A stretch of 64,000 bases of DNA. Origin: Branchiostoma floridae. Lineage: Eukaryota; Chordata; Leptocardii; Amphioxiformes; Branchiostomatidae. The notes beneath the pieces were generated by a model that was not told where the DNA came from, searched no databases, and saw only the letters and a list, made by a program, of their open reading frames with translations. Positions 35,201 through 45,165 of this stretch are shown here, piece after piece (position 1 is the stretch's first letter; the number at the start of each line of letters is the position of its first letter). The stretch lies in NCBI RefSeq assembly GCF_000003815.2, contig NC_049987.1, positions 17,711,959-17,775,958 of the forward strand. Direction: 5' to 3'. Made by a program: the position numbers and the translations under genes.

Positions 35201-38163
35201 TGTAAATTGTATACAGTACAGCAGTATCTATTGTTTGTGTATGCATCTCCGATTTGATTTCTAATGGTAATTTTTTATTCAATGTCAATAATAAGTCAAA
35301 AGATATCTTCAGAACAGCATCAAGTTGTTAATTATAAGTACTGACAGGTGTTGCAATTTTAGGAACTCTATCAAATCAAAAGCTGTAGTTATGCATAACA
35401 ATGTGTTTTTTCGTGTTCATTTCTTTGTTAATTTGTCCCTAAAATGTACTCAGATTCAAAAGCAGTGTACTAGAATCAAGTCTATAGAGAGCAGTTTCAA
35501 ACTGCAATATTTTATTTTTTTAAATATTTCAGATTAAAACGATTGTCTTAACAAAAAAATTGGGATCCCTACATACCCTGTTAAAAAAAATATGGACATA
35601 CACATAACTTGAACTACTAAGTGTTATATTATGTAAAAACCAAGAAATGAGAATGTCAAACTTGCATGCATACAATATCCCTCAACAAAAATATGGTCGC
35701 AGTAGGTGCATAACCACTTGAATCAATAAGGATTAGGGGTGGGCACCGGTACAGAAAATTCAGGTCCAGGTATGGTTCAGGTTCAGAAGATCAGGTCCAG
35801 GTCCAGACCTGAACCTAATCATCTTTGAAAACTTGTGAATGGGCGATACTCAAAAGTCAAAACATGATCCATTTTGCTACAAAGGGAATCTGTTTGGTGG
35901 AGTATCCAATGTCCACTTTTGTTTTGAAATACTATCTTTATGTAAACAACCCTCTGTTATACATGCAGATCAAGTTTGACTATAGAAATTTGGTAAAAAT
36001 GACTATCAACTCTTCTCTACTTCACTCAAGGAGGTTAAAAACACAACCTCCTTGCTTCACTCTTGTAATTTTCTTGGATGCGTAAGCACCAAAACATGTG
36101 AGGGTTTGCCGTTATAATCTGTTCATTTTCTAATCGGCCCAAAATCTGGTCCACCATTTTTTTCAGGACCGGTTTTCTTTACTGGTCGAACAAGAAAAAA
36201 ATTATGTACCAGTACGACGTACCCACCCCTATACATGATCATACTAATGTTTACGTCAATGTGAAAAACAATCTAGTTTAGCCTCCGTAGAAGGCTCTAT
36301 GGTACTCTCCAAGCAAAGGTTGGTGGGGAAAATCGTGACCTTTTCCTTTCATTGTTTTCCGATCGGCCTTCCCACCAGTTGAGTAGCTCTCTGAGGCTTT
36401 TCTTTGGCTCATAATACACTTTAGCTGGCCATTTCTGGTGGGAAGGCCCATAAAAAAAAAAAGAAGAAGAAAGGAAAAGGTCTCAATTCTTCATACCAAC
36501 CTCTGCTTCTCTTAGGCCTTTTTTTGGCTCAAAATACAGTTTTGCTGGCCATTTCCTTTTGTACTGGGTCGCTGATTGCTGGGTCGCTGATTACACTGGC
36601 CAGGAAAAGTGTATTATGAGTCAAAAAAGGCCCAAGAGAGCCTGCTACAGAGTCTAAATCTTCCTAGTGGATCTAAAAAGATGTGGCCACAATGGACAAG
36701 TGGTACTTCACATATTTGTTATGTTAGAAACACCAACATTAGGTACCTTAGGTCTCCCAGGGTAAGCAGGTAGAAAAGACATTCTGGTGTCGTAGACTTG
36801 GTCAGGATAAAGTTAGCACTGCAACTTGGTGTTAAATGGTTAAAGGAGTTAGTATAAAAGGGTTAAAAGAGACACCACATACATGTACATATAGTCTTGA
36901 TCATGTGCAATTTAATGAAGATATGAATTTTTTTGTTACTAGTAATTGTTGAGTTATTGCAACTTCGTAAATGAACTTGTTTAAAAGGATCAGTTTCAAA
37001 GAGGGTGAATTCTGAAGTTAAACTTTATTCTACACACAGGATCAAGACCATAAAAATCAAACCCTTAGTAAATGTCTTGGCACACAAACAAGTAGGTGTT
37101 ACAACACATGTTTCAGTTAGTTACAAAGCATTTTTGCCCATGTTACAATTTTTCAACATACTTTTATTTTCTCTTTTGACTGAATTGACAATTGTCTTGA
37201 AAATGCCTTTCTACATATAGTATTACTTCAAGACAACTGTGATGTATATGTCAAACAGTTACTAGTGACAAGAGTGGGTGGTTGCAAAAAAACTGGGGTG
37301 TACACCGTTAATACTTTTTAGTAATCATTAAACCATGCTAAGTAAAGTATAGGTTAATAGAATTGGTTAAACAACATTTAATCAGTTTAATGTGACTGCA
37401 GTTTTCAGTGAAAAAAAACAAAAGATGAAAACTCCAGCTTGTAAGTTATTTCTGCAAACCAATTTGGTTTGATGCGGTGTTTGCAGTTTTTAAATTTTAC
37501 AATATAAAACTGTAACACTGTTGTTAGTAAGTGTTTTAGCCTTTTAGGTGTGACAAATTTGCAGTGACAGCATTAAGCCACCACGAATCTTACAGTAAGT
37601 CGTGTTGACAATACTATAACCTACATGTACCTTTGGCTTTGGTTTGGGTTTATACTGTTCCAGTACAGAAGGAAATGTGCTTTGCCTTAGTCTGGTCGGG
37701 GTATCAGAGTCTTTGTTTGGTTTGGGCGGGGGTTGGACTTCTGGCTCTGCTTCCTACAGTACAAAGTATTTTGAATAACAAAAAATATCAAAATTGCGAC
37801 AAAATATATAATGTGATTGAATAATAACAAACAATATGAGAGAAAAGGGGTTGAACTTAGAAACTTGGCTATAAGTGGCATAAATTTCAAGCATATTAAA
37901 CCACAAAATATTCCCTTATGTTACTTATGCAGCACATAATTTTGCAAGAAAGTTGCAAAACTATGCAGCCATATATATGCCCCCCCTCCCCACGAGTCAA
38001 CTTCAGTGGGGTTTAGCATATCAAAACACCACAAAAACATGAAATATTGTATCATTTTACAAGAAATTACCTCTTCAGCTTCTCTAGCGTCTTCCTGTGC
38101 TACGGCGACTTCCAAAACGGCTGCTAAAAATCGTTTTTTCCCGGTCAGTCCCTTGAAAGCCAT
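26299..38163 (-). CDS. 17-exon coiled-coil protein with acidic C-terminal half, unrecognised
   Basis: Exons in order: 38163-38071, 37753-37621, 36796-36747, 35167-35030, 34135-33977, 33529-33431, 32899-32776, 32261-32179, 31824-31705, 31215-31102, 30695-30630, 30396-30287, 29847-29787, 29131-29009, 27753-27596, 27177-27075, 26352-26299. All joins are GT-AG, phases agree throughout, and the total is 595 codons plus stop. Exon 2 has two donors (37630 and 37620); only the latter keeps phase with exon 3. The start ATG at 38163 has a strong context (GGAGGATGG). Residues 1-90 are basic and Pro-rich. Residues about 100-230 are highly charged with heptad character (KKKTRAKLRLQALKEAAEE, EYMGKLERRVKKQREQI). 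Residues about 451-545 are strongly acidic (EEDQDEDDED, KESSEEDMESEM), and WPSEKWPDTID starts exon 15. There is no signal peptide, TM helix or enzyme motif. I could not place the family; a cytoskeletal or ciliary scaffold would fit but is only a guess. Confidence 0.85.
26735..27045. mobile_element. MITE with AAGCTAAGGGCACAACC ends
   Basis: The ends AAAGCTAAGGGCACAACCCG and CGGGTTGTGCCCTTAGCTTT are perfect inverted copies of at least 20 bp. The element is about 311 bp and GC-richer than its flanks. It lies in the last intron of the coiled-coil gene. Confidence 0.88.
27320..27416. repeat. (CCAT)n microsatellite
   Basis: Imperfect CCAT/CCTT repeats in the intron between exons 15 and 16 of the coiled-coil gene. 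Confidence 0.9.
27800..28365. mobile_element. 566-bp MITE with long inverted arms (TTAAGGTATCTCGG)
   Basis: Arms of about 250 bp are inverted copies with a few changes, from TTAAGGTATCTCGGTTGGCT at 27800 to its complement ending at 28365. If TTAA is the duplicated target, the element belongs to the TTAA-targeting groups (piggyBac or Kolobok type); this is inference. It lies in intron 14 of the coiled-coil gene, 47 bp upstream of exon 15's acceptor. Confidence 0.88.
30785..31062. repeat. Polypurine (GGAA/GGGA)n tract, about 280 bp
   Basis: Almost uninterrupted purines on the plus strand, built from GGAA, GGGA and GAAAG units. It lies in the intron between exons 10 and 11 of the coiled-coil gene, 40 bp downstream of exon 10, where the transcribed pre-mRNA is a long polypyrimidine run. 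All open frames across it are artefacts. Confidence 0.95.
34230..34590. repeat. Possible dispersed-repeat insertion in intron 4
   Basis: GC-richer than its surroundings. It contains an AGGCAGACGGGT module, also present at 42943, and ends in an inverted CCCTGTCTGCCTACC. I cannot assign a class. Confidence 0.35.
35734..36231. mobile_element. Palindrome-ended element (GGGGTG..CACC family), copy 2
   Basis: TAGGGGTGGGCACCGGTAC at the left and GTACGACGTACCCACCCCTA at the right. The interior matches 187-640 in reverse orientation, including the CAGGTCCAGG blocks and the TCTTCTCTACTTCACT region. The 498-bp element lies in an intron of the coiled-coil gene. Confidence 0.75.
36296..36660. mobile_element. 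CTCCAAGCA-type composite element
   Basis: Starts with CTCTCCAAGCAAAGGTTGGT and GGGGAAAATCGTGACC, as at 46107. It contains two inverted 'GGCTCA-AATACA-TTT-GCTGGCCATTTC' blocks and ends with a GTATTATGAGTCAAAAAAGG complement and GAGAGCCT. It appears to be nested remnants of one MITE family. Confidence 0.55.
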
Positions 38164-38180
38164 CCTCCTACTGTTGTCCC

Positions 38181-38191
38181 GCCGCCATCTT
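38181..38191 (-). promoter_or_regulatory. YY1-type motif at the start of the coiled-coil gene
   Basis: AAGATGGCGGC on the minus strand, 18-28 bases upstream of the chosen start ATG. This is the canonical YY1 site found at many animal transcription starts. Its own ATG opens a six-codon upstream ORF (stop TAG) just before the main start. Confidence 0.55.
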
Positions 38192-38897
38192 GTTGCCAAC
38201 GTAAACAACTTTCCGTGGACCCCTGTGAACGAGAGTAATCACGTGACACGACTATTTACTCTCGTTCACAGGGTAGTAATTTTTCGGACAACAGGTGGGT
38301 GGAGGTGGGTGGTTGTAGTTGTCGGCTCTACTGTTGTTTTTTTTAAAGATTTACAGCTTTTGATTTTGAAACTCCCTCCTTAGAGAATGCCATTCAATCA
38401 TAACTTACGTATTGTGGTCATACACAACTCAATAAATCAAATCCATGTACCAGGTAACGTTACCTATTTCGTTTTCTTCACACCCTGTTGGACGATTTTG
38501 TCCGATGGACTCTACCATTGCTATCTAGCCCGGCTGTACTCTTGTAGAGTTTGCCAAATGCATGGTGTACAGGTGAAAATTTTTGTTGGGCATAACAAGT
38601 AACGTAAAACATCGATCATTGCTGTTTCCGTAACGAAAGATTGGAACAGCTAAGCAACTTGGCAAATAGTTGCCAATGGGCACCGATCGGAGATATTTTG
38701 TCGCCTGAAAAGTTGCGATTTTGAAAAAAAGAAACAGTAATTTTTTTGAATGTCGTAAATATTCAGAAAATGTCACAAATGGATGCAATTTGAAATATCT
38801 TATAATACCTGACCTATGCTGCGTCAAGTATCATGATAATTCATGGAATAACATTTTATCATTGGAATTCATAAAGCAATTTCATAATCGTTGTTTA

Positions 38898-39073
38898 TTA
38901 CTCTGTGACAGAGAGTAACCTCCGACGACAGAGTATTCTGATAGGTATATGTGATGAGTGTTCGCATGTGTATCTCTATGTTCCGTTTGCCGCATTCGTA
39001 TGTAGTTTGGCATGTCGTCTGTACTCAGTTGCGCGATGATGCACGTTCACGGTAGCTGTTGTTATAATCGATA
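38898..39073 (+). repeat. Dispersed repeat, copy 2 of 2 in this window
   Basis: Same sequence family and orientation as 20278-20453. It lies in the 1.3-kb gap between the divergent coiled-coil and hydrolase genes, about 370 bp upstream of the hydrolase start. Confidence 0.8.
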
Positions 39074-39446
39074 GAAAAAATTCGGAAATCACCCCTATAT
39101 TCCCGGTATTGTGGAACAGGCCATGTTCAGAGGAAAGGTAAAATTTAGACTTCCAATATCCTATGGCACTAACGGTACATACTATACTTGTTTTATATAG
39201 AGAGCTTGAGAGTTACGGTGTATGTGTGTACGGTTTGTTACATCGCATTTCAATGAGTCCCAATGAGTAACAAACGTTTTCTCTAGGGGTTTCATCCTAG
39301 CAAAACCAAAATAATGCACAATTAAAAGACACAAATGGATATGCAAAAGGACTCGAAAAACAGGTCTGTTCATCCGATTATACTATAGAAAGACAAGCGA
39401 ACCTGTTCTTCGATTTGTCTGTAATCTCATTTACTCTGAGGTGAAA

Positions 39447-42400
39447 ATGGCGGAGAAATGTGGTCAACACGAGGAGGACTCTGCATCCAAGTAAGGTCAA
39501 GTTTTATCATTTGGAGTGGTACTTTTAACCTTCATTAGCATCTAAGGAAGTGGGTTATCTAAAAGATGTAAAATTTGTTGAAAAAGATCAAGGAATTCTT
39601 TACGTAAAGTTACAAATGCAGTATTTGCAAGTAATAGTAAGCATGTGTGATTTCTTAAAACATTTTGGACGAATCTCTCAATTGTTTACCTGGATGTAGC
39701 GTTTACCTGGATTGTTAACCTTTATAAACGATTTCAGTTTATGTTTCCCAGAAAAATTGATTATCATGATGTCATGTTTTAATATTTTACTTCAGGTCTT
39801 TGCTGGGGACACGCTTTAAATGGTGTCCTACATCATTGCATAATCTTGCTGCCGCTGAAACTAAAGTATTACAATGTAAGTAGGTCATTGCAATCTACAT
39901 GTACGATCTTGCATGTCTTTTTTGGCGACGCCTCAATGACGGAGCCGGTTTTATTCAATATTGGGCCTTATCTTTTAATGCAAAAGAAATGTTCTATGTT
40001 TCGCTTCTTTTCCGAACTCAATCAGTTCCATGTTTATAATGTACTTCTTAGTGTGACATCCACATATGTAATAACGATTATGTACTGGTCAACTTCTATA
40101 ACTTTAGTAACTTTTCCTCACTAGATGTCAAATCAAGATTGGAGAGATTCTACGTTCCAATCCCTAACGGCGGAAGGATATGGACCCTAAAAGTGAACCC
40201 CAGAAAAACAGACGCCTTTCCCATTGTGATGGTTCACGGGTTCGCAGCCGCAGCGGGTTTCTTCTTCTTGAATTTTGATGCCCTCGCTGAGCACCGAACG
40301 GTCTACGCGTTCGACGTACTTGGCTTTGGGCAAAGTTCTCGGCACAAGTTTAGCACAAAGCCAGACGTTGTGGAAGAAGAATTCGTGGATTCCATAGAAG
40401 AGTGGAGGAAAGGTGTAGGACTGGAGAAGTTCATTCTGATGGGTACAAGTTTTGGCGGTTTTCTTGCGGCCTCCTACGCTATCAAACATCCCGGCAGAGT
40501 CAAGCACCTGATTCTGGCCGACCCCTGGGGGTTTCCAGAAAAGACAGAACAAGCTGCTAAAAAGTTTCGAGCTGAGGTATGGTATTGGGTTAAGACCTAT
40601 ATATGATTAGTCACTTAGTGAATTTGTAAGGGTGATTTGCAAGGTAGTTGACACGTTGTGGATTGTAGTTTCGTATCGTCCAAACTAGTCTTTGGTTGCA
40701 TGAAAATTTCTAAGTTGTACAAATGTCTCCTGTCATGTGATACTAGTAGCCAGCACTAGTCACGTGACAAATCTCCAAGACACTATCCAACATTTTGATC
40801 AAGAAAGAGGCAATGATAGTCACGGAAGCGTCCAAGTGATAATTTCTTTTGTAATAGCAATATATTATATGCATAAATCGTTGCAGCTGTCGAAATCGCT
40901 AATGAATCCCAACAATTCAAGTCTATCAAAAAATCTTCTGAATTTACCATCCAACATGGCGGCCAAGGCTTACATTATAGTCACGTGGATACAAACACAC
41001 AATCTGCTGCAGTTTGTTTGTTGTCCATGCAAATGAATATGGAGTCAAGTATTTCTCTTGTTGTGTTGCAGACGCCGTTCTGGATGAGGATTATTGCCCC
41101 AATGCTGCCACACATTAACCTCTTGGCGCCCTTACGACTCGCAGGGCCGTTCGGTGAGTGTATACAAGTTTATATAATATTGTACAAGTACGACGTTATA
41201 GTTAATAGCCATTCATAAATCCTTTAAAAGTATTGCATGTATACTAGTATATAGAAATGAAAGTCATTCATTAATATGTTACAATCAGTTTGGTGTATTG
41301 TTTTTTTTCTTACTGTTTTGTCAAAGGTCCTCAGCTTTTGCGGGCTGTGCGGCCGGATGTAAGAACCAAGTTTGCGGACGGGTTTCAGGACAACACTGTG
41401 ATTGACTACCTCTATCACTGCGTTGCACAACCACCAAGGTAGGGGGCGTTTTAACGCGCCTCTTTTTCCTTACGGTTAATTCAAACGAATCGTCGTGATA
41501 TTTGGCATGTGAGTAGGTGTCGCTATACAGTACGTTGGATTATGGTCCTCATGGATTATGGTCCTCCCGGTGGCTGTCTATGGTACTACAGTGAAACTTT
41601 CAGTTATAGTATCTCATTTTCATTTGTTCGTTTGAACCGCCAAGCGGTTAGAACTGCTGGGGTATGTTTGTTGTTGAAATTAAAAAAAAAGGATAATTTG
41701 AGAAGAAATTGATCGATTTTTATGTTTACCAAACGTTATATCATTTGAGTCTGTATGTGAATGCTCAAACTTGTTAACACGTATGATTATGTATGTATGT
41801 ATGTATTCTTTGACATATATATTTCAGCGCAGAGACGGCATTCGGGACCCTACAAAGTGAAGGTTGGGAGTGGGCTAAGAAACCCATGCTTCCTCGCATG
41901 ACCCGCTTGGACCCGAATGTACCAATCACATTCATCTATGGTGCAGACACATGGATGGACAGTAGAACAGGAAAACAGACAGCAATTCTACGGAAAGGCT
42001 CTTATGTTGACATAATTGTAAGTATCTTTTGTTATGATTTAAACACAAAAATGAACCAAGTTCATAATTCAGTGCTCCCATTATGATATAATGTATTTTA
42101 ATACAATTTTTCCTTGATTGCATATTAAGTTTGTAACTTTTTTTGTATTTGATAGTATATGCCTACGGCCAGGTTATTGCAGTTGACAGTTGGAGAAAAC
42201 AGTGCGAACAAAACGATGCGTTGCATTGTAGATGTCTCAAATGCATTTGCCCTTTTTGCTAAAATTATCAAGTCAACACACAATAAACAAGACTGTACTC
42301 CATCATGTATCCACTGCAACGAGAACTGTTTATTTTAGGATGATAAATGCCTTCTTTTGTCCACAGTTCATTCAGAATGCTGGCCACCATATGTACGCGG

Positions 42401-42465
42401 AACAATATCGCGACTTCAACAGAGAGTTGTTGAGGGTGTGTAGAAATACGGACAGAACACAATAA
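39447..42465 (+). CDS. ABHD4/ABHD5-like alpha/beta hydrolase (copy A, complete)
   Basis: Seven exons: 39447-39490, 39796-39875, 40125-40576, 41072-41153, 41327-41438, 41828-42017, 42367-42465; 352 residues, close to vertebrate ABHD4/5 length. Motifs in order: WCPTS (about 27), VMVHGF oxyanion segment (77-81), YAFDVLGFGQSSR (102-114), EEWRKGVGL (133-141), nucleophile elbow GTSFGG with Ser150, HLILADPWGFPE, GWEWAKKPML, YGADTWMD with the likely acid Asp301, and AGHHMYAE with His327. ABHD4 hydrolyses N-acyl phospholipids; ABHD5 is a catalytically dead co-activator of adipose triglyceride lipase because its serine is Asn. The serine is present here, so a working lipase is predicted (inference). 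The ABHD5-type HX4D acyltransferase motif reads HX4E. Divergent from the coiled-coil gene, 1.28 kb apart. The start context AAAATGGCGG is good. Confidence 0.93.
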
Positions 42466-42532
42466 TTGTCAGTTTTGTATCTCGATCTTTTATGTTCAGC
42501 TCATGGCTATATTACGTTAGCTACGGAGTATC

Positions 42533-42538
42533 AATAAA
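42533..42538 (+). terminator. Poly(A) signal AATAAA of hydrolase copy A
   Basis: AATAAA lies 68 bases past the stop codon of the hydrolase gene, in unique sequence. Confidence 0.55.
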
Positions 42539-42960
42539 CGAGTGCATTCAAAGCAAAGGAACTAGTGATGCACATATATGTCAAAACTGAATGTATCACT
42601 GATTGTTTGAAAAAGAAAAAGCTAATTAACAGTACGATACCAGAAAGCCGGTCAAGCAATTACTGATAGATGATTTGATCGCTTGCAAATAGTCCAAAAG
42701 GTTTCATAAAAAACTCCTTATAATAGTCGATCTTCATAGGTTGTGGTGAAATCAAATCAAGTAGACACCGCGAATAACGAATGTTTGTTGTGTCAATGAT
42801 GTAATTTGTAACTGGCCGGTACTATACTCAGGAATATCCGTGGGAGCAGCGGCCAGGACTGGCAGAGAATCTGTTCGGCAGCCAAGACAACGGTTTTTCC
42901 CGCCGACCTTAGCTAAGCACTCCGGGGAAGTGTCATGAGTGAAGCAGGCAGACGGGTAGT

Positions 42961-43380
42961 TTGACTACCCCGCATTATACATACAACCAAAAAACATATC
43001 TAAGTAATGAAAATATGAGGGACAGGAATGCTGTCACAAGCCTAATTAGCTGCCATAAACTTCATATTGAAACAGGAAGACATACTCGCACCCCTCTGGA
43101 ACAAAGACTATGCAAATATTGTAATTTAGATAGATTAGAGGACGAACGTCATTTTGCAGTAGAGTGTAGATTGTATACTTCAGAGAGAAATTAACTGTAG
43201 AGGGTTTACAAAACCAATTTCCTAATTTCATACACCTATTAAAGTTCTGTAGAAAAATTCATATTCCGAATGCAACTGGACTAACCATCGATCTTAAAAC
43301 ATATTTGCTCTTTTATCTCCACTATAAGAGAAAAGCGGGAAGTTGAATTTATCCAGCAATAGTCTCATTCTGTATCTGTA
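42961..43380 (+). mobile_element. LINE reverse transcriptase C-terminal fragment (left part)
   Basis: A 77-codon frame contains HKLHIETGRHTRTP followed by the Cys-His cluster CKYC..EDERHF..EC, the C-terminal zinc-binding segment of CR1-like non-LTR reverse transcriptases. It ends at a stop at 43192-43194, followed by UTR-like sequence to 43380, where the 6.2-kb foldback element begins. The probable remainder of the LINE 3' end lies beyond that element at 49546-49640. Confidence 0.75.
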
Positions 43381-43799
43381 AAGGTCCCCTCTTACTGGAC
43401 GTGGGGCACGCTTGCGGCATTGCTGCATCCGAAAACGCAGATGTACCCCCACGGAACCTAGAGGTGCCCCCGCGAAACCTAGAGGTGCCGCAAGCAAACC
43501 TAGAAGTACCGGTTGCAAGCGCGACGTTTTTTGGAAAGTTTAAAAATAACGCAAGTGGCAAGATGAGAAGGGGCTGCACGAGCAACCTCCATGGAGGAGC
43601 TCCACAGAGCTGACCTCCATGGAGGTTGCTCGTGCAGACCACCAGCTCCACCGAGCGAGCTCTATGCGCTATGAATACAAACACTTGGTTCTCGTCACCT
43701 TCATGGAATTTTTAGTACTACATGGAGGAGCTTCTCTCGTAGAGGACAAACAACCGGACTGAACTAGCAGCTGTACGCAAAACATGCTACACGGGCTAT

Positions 43800-45165
43800 G
43801 AATGTAAACATTTGGATCACGTCACCCAAAACAAATTGGTCTTAGCGCTCTATACGGTAACAGAGGTCTGTTTGAGTAGCGCTCTACGGGTTATGAATGT
43901 AAACACTTGGTTCACGAAACCCAAAACAAATCGGTCTTAGGGCTCCATACAGAGATACTGTAAACAACAAACACACAGAGCCGATAGCTGATCGAGCAGC
44001 TCCACGGGCTATATGAGGGTAAACACTTGGTTCACGTCACCATCAACAAATCGGTGTTTAGGGCTCTGTACAGGGATACTGTAAAAGAAAACACACGGAG
44101 CCGATAGCTGATCAAGCAGCTCCACGGGCTATATGAATGTAAACACTTGGTTCACGTCACCATCAACAAATCGGTGTTTAGGGCTCTATACAGGGATACT
44201 GTAAAAAAAAAAAACACACTGAGTCGATAGCTGATCATGCAGCTCCACGGGCTATATGAATGTAAACACTTGGTTCACGTCACCATCAACAAATCGGTGT
44301 TTAGGGCTCTATAAAGGGATACTGTAAAACAAAACACACGGAGCCGATAGCTGATCAAGCAGCTCCACGGGCTATATGAATGTAAACACTTGGTTCACGT
44401 CACCATCAACAAATCGGTGTTTGGGGCTCTGTACAGGGATAATGTAAACAACAAACACACGGAGCCGATAGCTGATCAAGCAGCTCCATGGGCTATATGA
44501 ATGTAAACACTTGGTTCACGTCATCATCAACAAATCGGTGTTAGGGCTCTATACAGGAATACTGTAAAACAAAACACACGGAGCCGATAGCTGATCAAGC
44601 AGCTCCACGGGCTGTATGAATGTAAACACTTGGTTCACGTCACCATCAACAAATCGGTGTTAGGGCTCTATACAGGGATACTGTAAAACAAAACACGGAG
44701 CCGATAGCTGATCAAGCAGCTCCACGGGCTATATGAATGTAAACACTTGGTTCACGTCACCATCAACAAATCGGTGTTTAGGGCTCTATACAGGGATACT
44801 GTAAAACAAAACACACGGAGCCGATAGCTGATCTAGCAGCTCCATGGGCTATATGAATGTAAACACTTGGTTCACGTCACCATAAACAAATCGGTGTTTA
44901 GGGCTCTATACAGGGATACTGTAAAACAAAACACACGGAGCCGATAGCTGATCTAGCAGCTCCATGGGCTATATGAATGTAAACACTTGGTTCACGTCAC
45001 CATCAACAAATCGGTGTTTAGGGCTCTTTACAGGGATATTGTAAACAACAAACACACGGAGCCGATAGCTGACCGAGCAGTGCTCTACGGGCTATGAATG
45101 TAAACATTTGGTTCACGTCACCCTTTAACAAATCGGTGTTAAGGCTCTGCGGATAATCGCAAATG
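43800..45165 (+). repeat. ~120-bp tandem array, left arm, about 12 units
   Basis: Units spaced 117-122 bp contain GAGCCGATAGCTGATC, CAGCTCCACGGGCTATATGA, ATGTAAACACTTGGTTCACG and AACAAATCGGTGTTTAGGG. The inner units are nearly identical, while the first two and the last are diverged, as expected of arrays homogenised from the centre. Confidence 0.95.

Noticed and set aside
38164-38208. Upstream extension of the coiled-coil gene
   Set aside because: The upstream in-frame start would be TTG (38206-38208). The ATG in the YY1 motif is out of frame and stops after six codons.
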